Shown: positions 6,858-13,459 of the stretch, piece after piece
How the letters are laid out: each line of letters begins with the position of its first letter
Position numbering within the stretch: position 1 is the stretch's first letter
Source of the DNA: JAENVT01 sp040006755
GTDB taxonomy: Bacteria; Actinomycetota; Acidimicrobiia; Acidimicrobiales; Ilumatobacteraceae
Assembly: GCA_040006755.1 (NCBI GenBank)
Contig: JBDTWJ010000093.1
Coordinates: 1-14,234, forward strand
Length of the DNA: 14,234 bases
Reading direction: 5' to 3'
Made by a program: the position numbers and the translations under genes
The notes under the pieces: model-generated
The model's input: only the letters and a program-made list of their open reading frames with translations
The model's database searches: none
What the model was told of the DNA's origin: nothing

Positions 6858-8111
6858 TCAGGCGCCACCCTCAGTCAATGTGACCGTGGCCGGCTTGAAG
6901 CCGGCACCGTTGATGTCGACACCCATCTCCTTCAGCAACGCGTGCGCCGCGGTGACGATGTCGTTGGTGTACGCCGCGGCGTCGGGGGCCTTGGTCAAGA
7001 CTTGCCCTCCCTCGGCGTTCTTGGTCTCCTGCGACAGCTTGGTCGTGCGATCCCATGCCGTGGGGTCGATGAACCCGACGCCACCATCGGCCGGCCAGAT
7101 GAGCTTGTTGACCTCGTTCATCTGCCACTTCTGGTGGGTCAGCGGAAGGATTGTGTTCTTGTCAGTAACCAGTTGTGCGCAGGCATCGGCGTTGTCACGG
7201 CAGTATGCCCAACCCTGCAGCGACGCAGCCACGAACTTGACGGCCATGTCGTTGTATGCCGGATCCGACAAGCGAGCGCCGTCGGCCCAGATCGAGTCCT
7301 GCAACATGCCGACGCCCTCGTCCTCGTAGGAGATGACGTTGTAGTCGTCCGCCGTGTACAGCTTGCCCGTGTCGGGGTTGATCGCTTCTTGGATCTGTGC
7401 CCACTCGTTGTAGGTCATCGCCTCTGCTGCGTCGATGTCACCTTCGAGGAAGGCAACCATGTTGAACTGCTGGGCGACGTTCTCGACATCGGCCGGATCG
7501 ATCCCGGCCTTGGTCATCGCGGCGAAGACCTCCCACTCGTTGCCGAAGCCCCAGTTGCCGACCTTCTTGCCGGCAAAGTCCGCGGGCGAGGTGATGTTCT
7601 TGTCTTTGAAGCTGACCTGCAACGTTCCCGATCGTTGATAGACCTGGGCGATGTCGACGATGTTCGCACCGGCTTCGCGGCTGGCGAGTGCCTTCGGCAC
7701 CCACGTGATCGCGAAGTCGGCGTCACCGTTGGCCAGAACCGTCTGCGGAACGATATCGACAGCGCCTTCGAGGATCGTCACATCGAGGCACTGAGCGTCG
7801 TAGAACCCCTGGTCGGCAGCAGCGAAGTATCCCGCGAACTGTGCCTGCGTGACCCACTGAAGTTGGAACCTGACGGGCGTGGGTGTGGTGCACTCCTCGG
7901 CCGTGCCAGATGCCTGGGTGTCGGTCGGCGCCGCCTGAGTGTCGGCAGGGGCCGCTGTGTCCGCGGGAGCCGCTGTATCGGCAGGAGCTGCCGTATCGGC
8001 TGCCGGAGTCGAGTCCGATGACGAAGCCTTGTCGTCGCTACCACACGCGGCGGCGATGAATGACAGCGCCACCGCGGCAGCGATCGCTCCCTTGAATCGT
8101 TGTTTCCTCAT
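6858..8111 (-). CDS. ABC transporter substrate-binding lipoprotein, NMT1/THI5-like
   Basis: A 417-residue extracytoplasmic binding protein for the importer encoded just upstream. The ATG at 8111 is chosen over one 17 codons earlier because GGGGGAGG (8121-8128) sits 9 bases before it and because it gives a clean signal peptide: MRKQRFK, a hydrophobic core, then FIAAACGSDD with the lipid-anchor Cys23. A low-complexity Ala/Asp/Thr/Pro linker (about 28-60) follows, built partly from repeats of ADTAAP. The folded domain opens with VRFQLQWVTQAQFAGYFAAADQGFY, the typical start of NMT1/THI5 and SsuA/TauA-like proteins, and continues through DVTILEG, VLANGDADFAITW and the EAMTYNEW region. Relatives bind sulfonates, taurine, nitrate, thiamine-pyrimidine precursors and, next to hydantoinase genes, presumably pyrimidines or hydantoins. 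The neighbourhood favours the last, by inference only. The gene is last of the importer genes, 57 bases after the second permease. Confidence 0.9.
   Translation of the reverse strand: MRKQRFKGAIAAAVALSFIAAACGSDDKASSSDSTPAADTAAPADTAAPADTAAPADTQAAPTDTQASGTAEECTTPTPVRFQLQWVTQAQFAGYFAAADQGFYDAQCLDVTILEGAVDIVPQTVLANGDADFAITWVPKALASREAGANIVDIAQVYQRSGTLQVSFKDKNITSPADFAGKKVGNWGFGNEWEVFAAMTKAGIDPADVENVAQQFNMVAFLEGDIDAAEAMTYNEWAQIQEAINPDTGKLYTADDYNVISYEDEGVGMLQDSIWADGARLSDPAYNDMAVKFVAASLQGWAYCRDNADACAQLVTDKNTILPLTHQKWQMNEVNKLIWPADGGVGFIDPTAWDRTTKLSQETKNAEGGQVLTKAPDAAAYTNDIVTAAHALLKEMGVDINGAGFKPATVTLTEGGA
7939..8004. repeat. 18-bp tandem repeat in the lipoprotein linker
   Basis: Three diverged 18-base units (7939-7956, 7957-7974, 7975-7992) and a partial fourth (7993-8004), each starting GTGTC or GTATC on the + strand, encode repeated ADTAAP in the binding protein. 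The differences are mostly at synonymous positions, so the protein repeat is being kept while the DNA drifts. It forms the flexible tether between lipid anchor and binding domain. Confidence 0.8.
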
Positions 8112-8120
8112 TGCTGTTTT

Positions 8121-8128
8121 CCTCCCCC
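8121..8128 (-). promoter_or_regulatory. Ribosome binding site of the substrate-binding protein
   Basis: GGGGGAGG on the minus strand, 9 bases from the ATG at 8111. It sits in the 57-base gap after the second permease gene and gives the binding protein its own strong initiation, fitting the need for more binding protein than membrane complex. It excludes the longer in-frame start at 8162. Confidence 0.7.
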
Positions 8129-8168
8129 TGCGGATCGATTTCCGACAGGTCTCTTGCGGCACGTGGGA

Positions 8169-8960
8169 TCACGAGCCGTCTCGATTTGGTTGGGCGAGGC
8201 CACGGGGGGTGACCGCAGCCTCGATGGCGATGGAGATGACATAGAACGCCAGCCCGAGCAGGCACGCACCGAGTACGTACGCCCAGCCCACGGCGTTCTT
8301 CGAATTGGCAATGTTACCCGTGATGCGACTGCCAAGCCCGTCCTGCGCTCCGCCGAAGTACTCGGACACGTAGGCGTAGATGACCGACAGTGGCGCGGCG
8401 ATCTTCAACGCTGTGAACAGATACGGAATGGCGTTTGGTACGCGAACCTTGCGAAGGATCTCCCAGTTGCTGGCGGCGTAAGAACGCATCAACTCCGCAT
8501 GTGTGGCGTCGACCTGCCGCAGACCCTTCGCGACGTTGACCAGGACGACGAAGAACACGACCAGCGTCACCATCAATCTTCTCGGCACGACGCTGGTCGT
8601 CGAGAACATGTTGCTGAAGACCGACACCAGCACGAACGCCGGAATTGCGTTGACCGCGATCGACATCGGCGTGATCAGCTCGTCCAGCAACTTGAACCGA
8701 CTGAGCAGGAACGCGATCACGATGCCTGCCATCGATCCGAGCACCAGACCGAATGCGGCGTTCGTTCCCGACACGCGCATGGCCGCCCAGATGTTCCCCC
8801 AGTTGTCGACGAATCGCGACCCGATGTTGCTTGGTGGCACGAGGAAGTACGGCTTGAGATCGAAGCCCCGCACGATCGCCTCCCAGACGCCGAGCAGCAA
8901 GACGCCGAAGAACAGCGGCGGGGCGACACCCGCAAGGACCCTGACCGCGCGGCGACTCAT
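8169..8960 (-). CDS. ABC transporter permease (second permease of importer)
   Basis: A 263-residue membrane-spanning subunit of the binding-protein-dependent transport family (SsuC/TauC/NrtB type). Hydrophobic segments occur at about 8-30, 68-88, 100-122, 128-146, 180-203 and 224-250, giving about six membrane passes. The cytoplasmic EAA loop that docks on the ATPase is at about 155-180 (AELMRSYAASNWEILRKV followed by RVPNAIPYLFTAL). The ATG at 8960 overlaps the ATPase stop as ATGA. It differs in sequence from the other permease in the operon, so the importer is probably a heterodimer rather than the homodimer usual for taurine or sulfonate systems. The substrate is inferred from the neighbours only. 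Confidence 0.92.
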   Translation of the reverse strand: MSRRAVRVLAGVAPPLFFGVLLLGVWEAIVRGFDLKPYFLVPPSNIGSRFVDNWGNIWAAMRVSGTNAAFGLVLGSMAGIVIAFLLSRFKLLDELITPMSIAVNAIPAFVLVSVFSNMFSTTSVVPRRLMVTLVVFFVVLVNVAKGLRQVDATHAELMRSYAASNWEILRKVRVPNAIPYLFTALKIAAPLSVIYAYVSEYFGGAQDGLGSRITGNIANSKNAVGWAYVLGACLLGLAFYVISIAIEAAVTPRGLAQPNRDGS

Positions 8961-9757
8961 CGATCCTCGATCCCTCGCGCGGTCGGCTCGAACTCTGCCC
9001 CGCGCAGCGCTTCGCGCACCTCGGTGATCTTGGCGTAGAACAACGCGTCTTCGCGCGTTTCCTCACTGCGTTCCTTGCCGAAGGGCACGTCGACCAGTTG
9101 GGTGATTCGACCGGGTCGTGGAGACATCACGACCACCTGACTCGACAGATACACAGCCTCAGGGATGGAGTGGGTCACGAAGATGACGGTCGTGCCCGTG
9201 CTTGCGCAGATGCGCAACAGCTCCGCCTGCATGTGTTCGCGGGTCATCTCGTCGAGCGCACCGAAAGGCTCGTCCATCAAGAGCAGCGGGGGGTGGGCGG
9301 CGAGTGCACGAGCGATCGCGACACGCTGTTGCATGCCACCCGAGAGCTGCCACGGCATGTAACCGCTGAACTCCGGAAGCTTCACCAGGTCGAGCATCTC
9401 TGTCGAGCGTGCCCGACGTTTAGCACGGTCCCATCCCTTCAACTCGAGCGGTAGCTCGATGTTCCTCGCGACCGTGCGCCAATCGAACAACCCGGCCTGC
9501 TGGAACGCCATCCCGTAGTCCTGATCCAGCCTTGCCTGCTTGGCACGCTTGCCGTTGACCGAGATCGATCCCGATGTCGGTTCGGTGAGGTTGGCGATCA
9601 ATCGGAGCAACGTGCTCTTGCCGCAACCGGAGGGGCCGATCAGGGTGACGAACGAACCCGGTGAGATGACCAGGTCGATGTCCACCAATGCATCCACCTG
9701 GTTGCCCTTGCCCTGATTGAAGACCTTCCTGACACCCATGACCTCGACAGCGTTCAT
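8957..9757 (-). CDS. ABC transporter ATP-binding protein
   Basis: A 266-residue nucleotide-binding subunit of the SsuB/TauB/NrtD class that powers the importer at the inner membrane face. All motifs are intact: Walker A GPSGCGKST (41-49), Q-loop AFQQAGLFDW (Gln86), signature LSGGMQQR (138-145), Walker B LLLMDEPFGALDE (158-170) and the H-loop VTHSIPEAVYLS (His196). The reading frame stays open much further upstream, but the ATG at 9757 starts the conserved domain directly and overlaps the preceding permease stop as ATGA; the upstream extension lies inside that permease gene in another frame. The C-terminal tail after ~215 (DVPFGKERSEETREDALFYAKITEVREALRG) is the short helical end usual for this class, with no regulatory domain. 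Confidence 0.94.
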   Translation of the reverse strand: MNAVEVMGVRKVFNQGKGNQVDALVDIDLVISPGSFVTLIGPSGCGKSTLLRLIANLTEPTSGSISVNGKRAKQARLDQDYGMAFQQAGLFDWRTVARNIELPLELKGWDRAKRRARSTEMLDLVKLPEFSGYMPWQLSGGMQQRVAIARALAAHPPLLLMDEPFGALDEMTREHMQAELLRICASTGTTVIFVTHSIPEAVYLSSQVVVMSPRPGRITQLVDVPFGKERSEETREDALFYAKITEVREALRGAEFEPTARGIEDR

Positions 9758-10686
9758 GCCAGGACCTCGCGAGGTCGATTGCGCATCAACAACACGTCGA
9801 CAAGAGAGACCAACGCAGCCATCGTCAGCCCGAGTACAGCTGCGCCGATGACCGCTGTGTAGACGATTGCCGGATCGCTGGTGGTGAGCCGGCCGAACTC
9901 GATCACCAGCCGGCCGATGCCGCCACGCAGACCGGTCGAAATCTCCGAGACGACGACCCCGATCACCGCACCGGCCGCGCCGAGCTTCAGGGCAGGGATC
10001 ATGTACGGCAATGCACTGGGGAAACGCAGCTTGAACAGCGTACTGCGCCACGGTGCAGCGAGGCTGTCCATCAGCTCGATGGAAGAGGCCGGCGGGGACT
10101 GCAGTCCGCGCAGGGTGCCGACGGCGATCGGGAAGAACGTGAGAAAGGCGCCGAGCAGAGACGCCGACATCCAGCGCTCCCACACGAGGCCACCGACCTT
10201 GAGCTTCCCGCCCCAGCTGACGACCAGCGGGGCAAGGGCGATCAGCGGGATGGTCTGCGAGATCACTAGGTACGGCAGCACCGCACGTGCCGCGATCTTG
10301 AACCGTGTCATCACGACAGCGAGCAGCACGCCGGCCACCAGGCCAATGGCAAAACCGGCGAGCACGAGTCGCAGCGAGTAAAATACCGCCTTCAACACGA
10401 CCGACAACACGGACTCGTCGGAACTCCTGCCGATCGGATCACCGAATCGGGAAACGATGTCGGACACGTGCGGCATGACCCGATCCTTCGCTCGCGGCAG
10501 GATCTTCCATCCGAGCACGCTGCCGCCGTCCTGAGGGCCCACGCTCTTGTACAGCTCCCACCCGGCCGCGATGATCACCACGGACAGCACGAACATCGCG
10601 GCCCGTCGTGCCCGGCGAACCAGCCAATATCGCTGCACGGGAGCGGCTGCAACAACCTCCTTCAGATTCTTGGTGGTTGCGGTCAC
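9754..10686 (-). CDS. ABC transporter permease (first permease of importer)
   Basis: A 310-residue permease of the same superfamily as the second one but with a longer N-terminus and a periplasmic segment. Hydrophobic stretches lie at about 28-47, 98-128, 134-157, 175-193, 233-250 and 272-300. The EAA loop is at about 203-230 (ELMDSLAAPWRSTLFKL followed by RFPSALPYMIPAL). The start is the GTG at 10686, whose GTGA overlaps the stop of the LLM oxidoreductase gene; the frame remains open upstream but only as a shadow of that gene. This four-base overlap ties the transporter to the oxidoreductase in one operon. The presence of two different permeases implies a heterodimeric channel. Substrate is unknown; a pyrimidine or hydantoin is inferred. 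Confidence 0.9.
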   Translation of the reverse strand: MTATTKNLKEVVAAAPVQRYWLVRRARRAAMFVLSVVIIAAGWELYKSVGPQDGGSVLGWKILPRAKDRVMPHVSDIVSRFGDPIGRSSDESVLSVVLKAVFYSLRLVLAGFAIGLVAGVLLAVVMTRFKIAARAVLPYLVISQTIPLIALAPLVVSWGGKLKVGGLVWERWMSASLLGAFLTFFPIAVGTLRGLQSPPASSIELMDSLAAPWRSTLFKLRFPSALPYMIPALKLGAAGAVIGVVVSEISTGLRGGIGRLVIEFGRLTTSDPAIVYTAVIGAAVLGLTMAALVSLVDVLLMRNRPREVLA

Positions 10687-11714
10687 GCCTTGGCCTTGGC
10701 CGTTTCGGCGACGGCAGGCATGACCTTCTCGCCGTAGACCTGCAATGTGTGGTCTTTGTCGTCGTGCTGCAGGTAGATGCTGAATTGATCGACGCCGAGC
10801 TCTTTCAAGGCGATCATTCGTTCGATGTGGGCGCTGACCGGACCGATGATGCAGAACCGATCGACGATGTCGTCGGGCACGAACTGGGTGTGCACGTTGC
10901 CGGCCTGACCGTGCTCGTTGTAGTCGTATCCCTCGCGGCCCTTGATGTAATCGGTGAGTGCTTGCGGCACCGCGCCGCTCTGATCTCCGTAGCGGGCAAC
11001 GATGTCGGCAACGTGGTTGCCGACCATCCCGCCGAACCATCGGCACTGGTCGCGTCCGTGGGCCAGCGCCTCGGGGGTGCCATCGGTGACGTACGCAGGA
11101 GCCGCGACGCAAATCGTGACGTCGGCAGGATCGCGACCGGCATCAGCGGCGGCCTTGCACACCGCAGCAATGGTCCACTCGGCGATCGACAGGTCGGCGA
11201 GCTGCAGGATGAACCCATCGCCGACCTCACCGGTGAGGGCCAACGCCTTCGGTCCGTACGCTGCAATCCAGACCTCGAGCGAACTACCAACCGACCAAGG
11301 AAATCGCAGCTGCGATCCCTTGTAGTCGACAGTGCGCCCGTTGGCAAGTTCGCGAATCACGTGCACCGATTCGCGCAGCGTCGCCAAGTTGGTAGGCGCG
11401 CCGTTGGTCACCCGGACCGCAGAGTCACCACGCCCGATCCCGCAGACAGTGCGATTGCCGAACATCTCGTTGAGCGTGGCGTACACACTGGCTGTGACCG
11501 TCCAATCGCGTGTAGCCGGATTGGTGACCATCGGCCCCACGATCACCTTGCGAGTCGAGGCAAGAATCTGGCTATAGATGACGTAAGGCTCCTCCCACAA
11601 AATGTGCGAGTCGAACGTCCACACGTGAGAGAACCCATAGCTCTCCGCGCGCTGGGCAAGAGATACAACCCGCGCAGAAGGCGGAGTTGTCTGCAAAACG
11701 ACCCCAAAGTCCAT
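10683..11714 (-). CDS. LLM-family (luciferase-like) oxidoreductase, probable F420- or flavin-dependent
   Basis: A 343-residue protein with the TIM-barrel fold of bacterial luciferase and F420-dependent reductases. It starts MDFGVVLQTTPPS and carries the substrate/cofactor strand VWTFDSHILWEEP (about 31-43), the cofactor-binding GPMVTNPATRD (60-70) and GIGRGDSAVR (92-101), VWIAAYGPKALALTGEVGDGFIL (about 148-170), and a C-terminal IGPVSAHIERM block. These resemble the methylene-tetrahydromethanopterin-reductase-like F420 branch rather than two-component FMN monooxygenases. The specific reaction is not known. The ATG at 11714 is preceded by GGGAGGG at good spacing. Its stop overlaps the first permease start, and hydantoinase and MmsA genes precede it, so it probably acts on the imported compound. 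Options are F420H2-driven reduction of a pyrimidine ring before hydrolysis, or an oxygenase step as in RutA, itself an LLM protein. No partner flavin reductase is seen. Confidence 0.88.
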   Translation of the reverse strand: MDFGVVLQTTPPSARVVSLAQRAESYGFSHVWTFDSHILWEEPYVIYSQILASTRKVIVGPMVTNPATRDWTVTASVYATLNEMFGNRTVCGIGRGDSAVRVTNGAPTNLATLRESVHVIRELANGRTVDYKGSQLRFPWSVGSSLEVWIAAYGPKALALTGEVGDGFILQLADLSIAEWTIAAVCKAAADAGRDPADVTICVAAPAYVTDGTPEALAHGRDQCRWFGGMVGNHVADIVARYGDQSGAVPQALTDYIKGREGYDYNEHGQAGNVHTQFVPDDIVDRFCIIGPVSAHIERMIALKELGVDQFSIYLQHDDKDHTLQVYGEKVMPAVAETAKAKA

Positions 11715-11840
11715 CTAGCCCTCCCAACAGATTTGATCGGCGACGCCCATGCGGGTGGCAGAGCCGTGGGATGGACGTAGGCGAGCCGGAGCTCGGAGTT
11801 CGATCACGAGACAGGAGGTCAGGGGCGGGGTTCCGCTGAC

Positions 11841-11871
11841 CGTGTCGAGTGACGAACGCCGAGGTTCGGCG
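11841..11871. repeat. REP-like intergenic repeat, copy A, with hairpin
   Basis: The 179-base gap between mmsA and the LLM gene contains a 22-base stretch (11841-11862) that matches 20 of 22 bases of 13420-13441 on the other side of mmsA. Part of it overlaps a small hairpin, CGCCGA (11857-11862) with TCGGCG (11866-11871) and a 3-base loop. The wording 'gtgtcga.ngacgaacgcc' resembles short dispersed repeats seen between genes in many GC-rich bacteria. The rest of the gap holds no recognisable gene. Confidence 0.6.
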
Positions 11872-11893
11872 AAGCCGGGAGTGAAGGGCACAA

Positions 11894-13378
11894 TCACCTG
11901 TTCTGAGGAAACCCGAGGTCGACGGAGCTGGTGGCGGGGTCTGGCCAGCGGGACGTGACGACTTTGGTCTTCGTGTAGAAGTTCACACCCTCCGGACCAT
12001 ACATATGGGTGTCGCCGAACAAGCTCGCCTTCCACCCTCCGAAGCTGTAGTAGCTCACAGGGACCGGCACCGGCACGTTGACGCCGACCATGCCGACCTG
12101 GACGTCGAACTCGAACTGACGTGCAGCGCCACCGTCGCGGGTGAAGATGGCAGTGCCGTTGCCGTACGGATTGTCGTTGATCAATTGGAGACCTTCGTGA
12201 TACCCGCTGATGCGCGTGACCGTCAGCACAGGCCCGAAGATCTCGTCGTCGTAACAGGCCATCCCTGGCTTGGCGTTGTCGATGAGTGAGGGCATCAGGA
12301 AGAAGCCTCCGCCGGGTGCCCCCTCTCGACCGTCGACGACCAACGTCGCGCCTTCGCTCTCGGCGGCACCGACGTACACCGCAACCTTGTCGCGGTGCTC
12401 GCCGGTGATGAGCGGACCCATCTCGCTTTCGGATTCGCTGGCCGGTCCAACCTTGATCGCCGGGATGCGGTCCTTGATCTTGGCGACGAGTGCGTCGGCG
12501 ATCGACTCGCTCGCGAGCACCACCGAGATGGCCATGCAACGCTCGCCTGCCGATCCGTACGCAGCGCTGACCGCAGCGTCGGCCGCCATGTCGAGGTCGG
12601 CGTCCGGCAACACGAGCATGTGGTTCTTCGCGCCACCGAGTGCTTGCACGCGCTTGCCGTTGCGGGTACCCGTCTCGTAGATGTACTTCGCGATCGGCGT
12701 GGAGCCGACGAAGCTGACGGCAGCGATGTCGGGATGCTCGAGGATGCGATCAACAGCTTCCTTGTCGCCATTCACGACGTTGAAGCATCCATCGGGCAGG
12801 CCGGCCTGCTTCAGCAGTTCGCCGATCAGCATGCTCGCCGACGGATCCTTCTCGCTGGGCTTCAGCACGAAGGTGTTGCCGCATGCGAGCGCGTTGGCGA
12901 ACATCCACATCGGAACCATGCCCGGGAAGTTGAACGGCGTGATTCCGGCGACGACACCGAGCGGTTGCTTGATGCTGTAGACGTCGATGCCGGTGCTGGC
13001 CTGCTCGCTGTACCCACCCTTGAGTAGGTTGGGGATCCCGCACGCAAACTCGATGTTCTCGAGCCCGCGCGCCACCTCGCCAAGGGCATCGCCCAGCACC
13101 TTGCCGTGCTCCTTGCTGATGAGCGAAGCAATCTCCTTGCGGTTCGCGTCGACCAGCTCGCGCATGCGGAACATCACCTCAGCCCGCCGAGAAAGATTGG
13201 TAGCCCGCCAAGCAGGAAACGCCGCCTGAGCCACAGCCACGGCCTGGTCAACCTCAGCAGCAGCAGCCAGATCCACAGAAGAAGCCTGGACACCAGTAGC
13301 CGGATCCCAAACCACCCCCGACCGCCCAGAAGTCCCCTCGGAGACCTTCCCATCAATCCAATGACTGATCCTGTTCAT
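11894..13378 (-). CDS. mmsA: CoA-acylating (methyl)malonate-semialdehyde dehydrogenase
   Basis: A 494-residue aldehyde dehydrogenase of the MmsA group, which oxidatively decarboxylates malonate- or methylmalonate-semialdehyde with NAD+ and CoA to acetyl-CoA or propionyl-CoA and CO2. The family fingerprints are GITPFNFPGMVPMWMF (145-160, with Asn150), FVLKPSEKDPS (170-180), SFVGSTPIAKYIYE (222-235), QALGGAKNHMLV, and the catalytic cysteine in GSAGERCMAISVV (Cys281); the C-terminal FGDTHMYGPEGVNFYTKTK is also typical. Length is normal. The ATG at 13378 has AAAGGAGA 6 bases upstream. The enzyme acts in valine, inositol and pyrimidine breakdown; the hydantoinase upstream points to the last (malonate semialdehyde from uracil, methylmalonate semialdehyde from thymine). 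Codon use changes about 70 codons in: the first part favours GCT for alanine (11 of 14), while the remainder uses mostly GCC and GCG. Confidence 0.95.
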   Translation of the reverse strand: MNRISHWIDGKVSEGTSGRSGVVWDPATGVQASSVDLAAAAEVDQAVAVAQAAFPAWRATNLSRRAEVMFRMRELVDANRKEIASLISKEHGKVLGDALGEVARGLENIEFACGIPNLLKGGYSEQASTGIDVYSIKQPLGVVAGITPFNFPGMVPMWMFANALACGNTFVLKPSEKDPSASMLIGELLKQAGLPDGCFNVVNGDKEAVDRILEHPDIAAVSFVGSTPIAKYIYETGTRNGKRVQALGGAKNHMLVLPDADLDMAADAAVSAAYGSAGERCMAISVVLASESIADALVAKIKDRIPAIKVGPASESESEMGPLITGEHRDKVAVYVGAAESEGATLVVDGREGAPGGGFFLMPSLIDNAKPGMACYDDEIFGPVLTVTRISGYHEGLQLINDNPYGNGTAIFTRDGGAARQFEFDVQVGMVGVNVPVPVPVSYYSFGGWKASLFGDTHMYGPEGVNFYTKTKVVTSRWPDPATSSVDLGFPQNR

Positions 13379-13384
13379 GTTGTT

Positions 13385-13392
13385 TCTCCTTT
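13385..13392 (-). promoter_or_regulatory. mmsA ribosome binding site
   Basis: AAAGGAGA on the minus strand with 6 bases to the ATG at 13378, fixing the start. It lies at the mmsA-proximal end of the 81-base gap after the hydantoinase gene. Confidence 0.7.
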
Positions 13393-13419
13393 AGAAGATT
13401 GAGTCAGCGAAGGGCCGAG

Positions 13420-13441
13420 CGTGTCGAAGGACGAACGCCGA
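13420..13441. repeat. REP-like intergenic repeat, copy B
   Basis: Twenty of 22 bases match 11841-11862 in the next intergenic gap downstream. It fills the middle of the 81-base gap between the hydantoinase stop and mmsA. The flanking GAGCGTGTCGAAGG is the kind of half-palindrome found in dispersed extragenic repeats. Similarity between the copies continues weakly for another ~20 bases to the right. Confidence 0.6.
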
Positions 13442-13459
13442 GCGGCGGCGACGAGCGGG

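Noticed and set aside
6711..8021. A 436-codon open frame on the plus strand opposite the substrate-binding protein
   Set aside because: The minus strand holds a complete lipoprotein with signal peptide and ribosome site; the plus-strand translation is low-complexity with no family motif.
9758..10183. Possible N-terminal extension of the ATPase upstream of 9757
   Set aside because: The extension lies wholly within the first permease gene in another frame, looks Arg/His-rich and non-conserved, and the ATGA junction with a direct start of the ABC domain is the better choice.
11857..11871. Hairpin after mmsA as an intrinsic terminator
   Set aside because: Only 6 bp with a 3-base loop, no U-tract, and it is part of a repeat whose other copy lacks the same stem; not strong enough to call a terminator.
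11715..11893. A short open frame crossing the mmsA-LLM gap (plus strand from 11749; also an extension on the minus strand)
   Set aside because: No start signal, no recognisable domain, and the sequence is accounted for by the repeat and hairpin; nothing supports a small protein.
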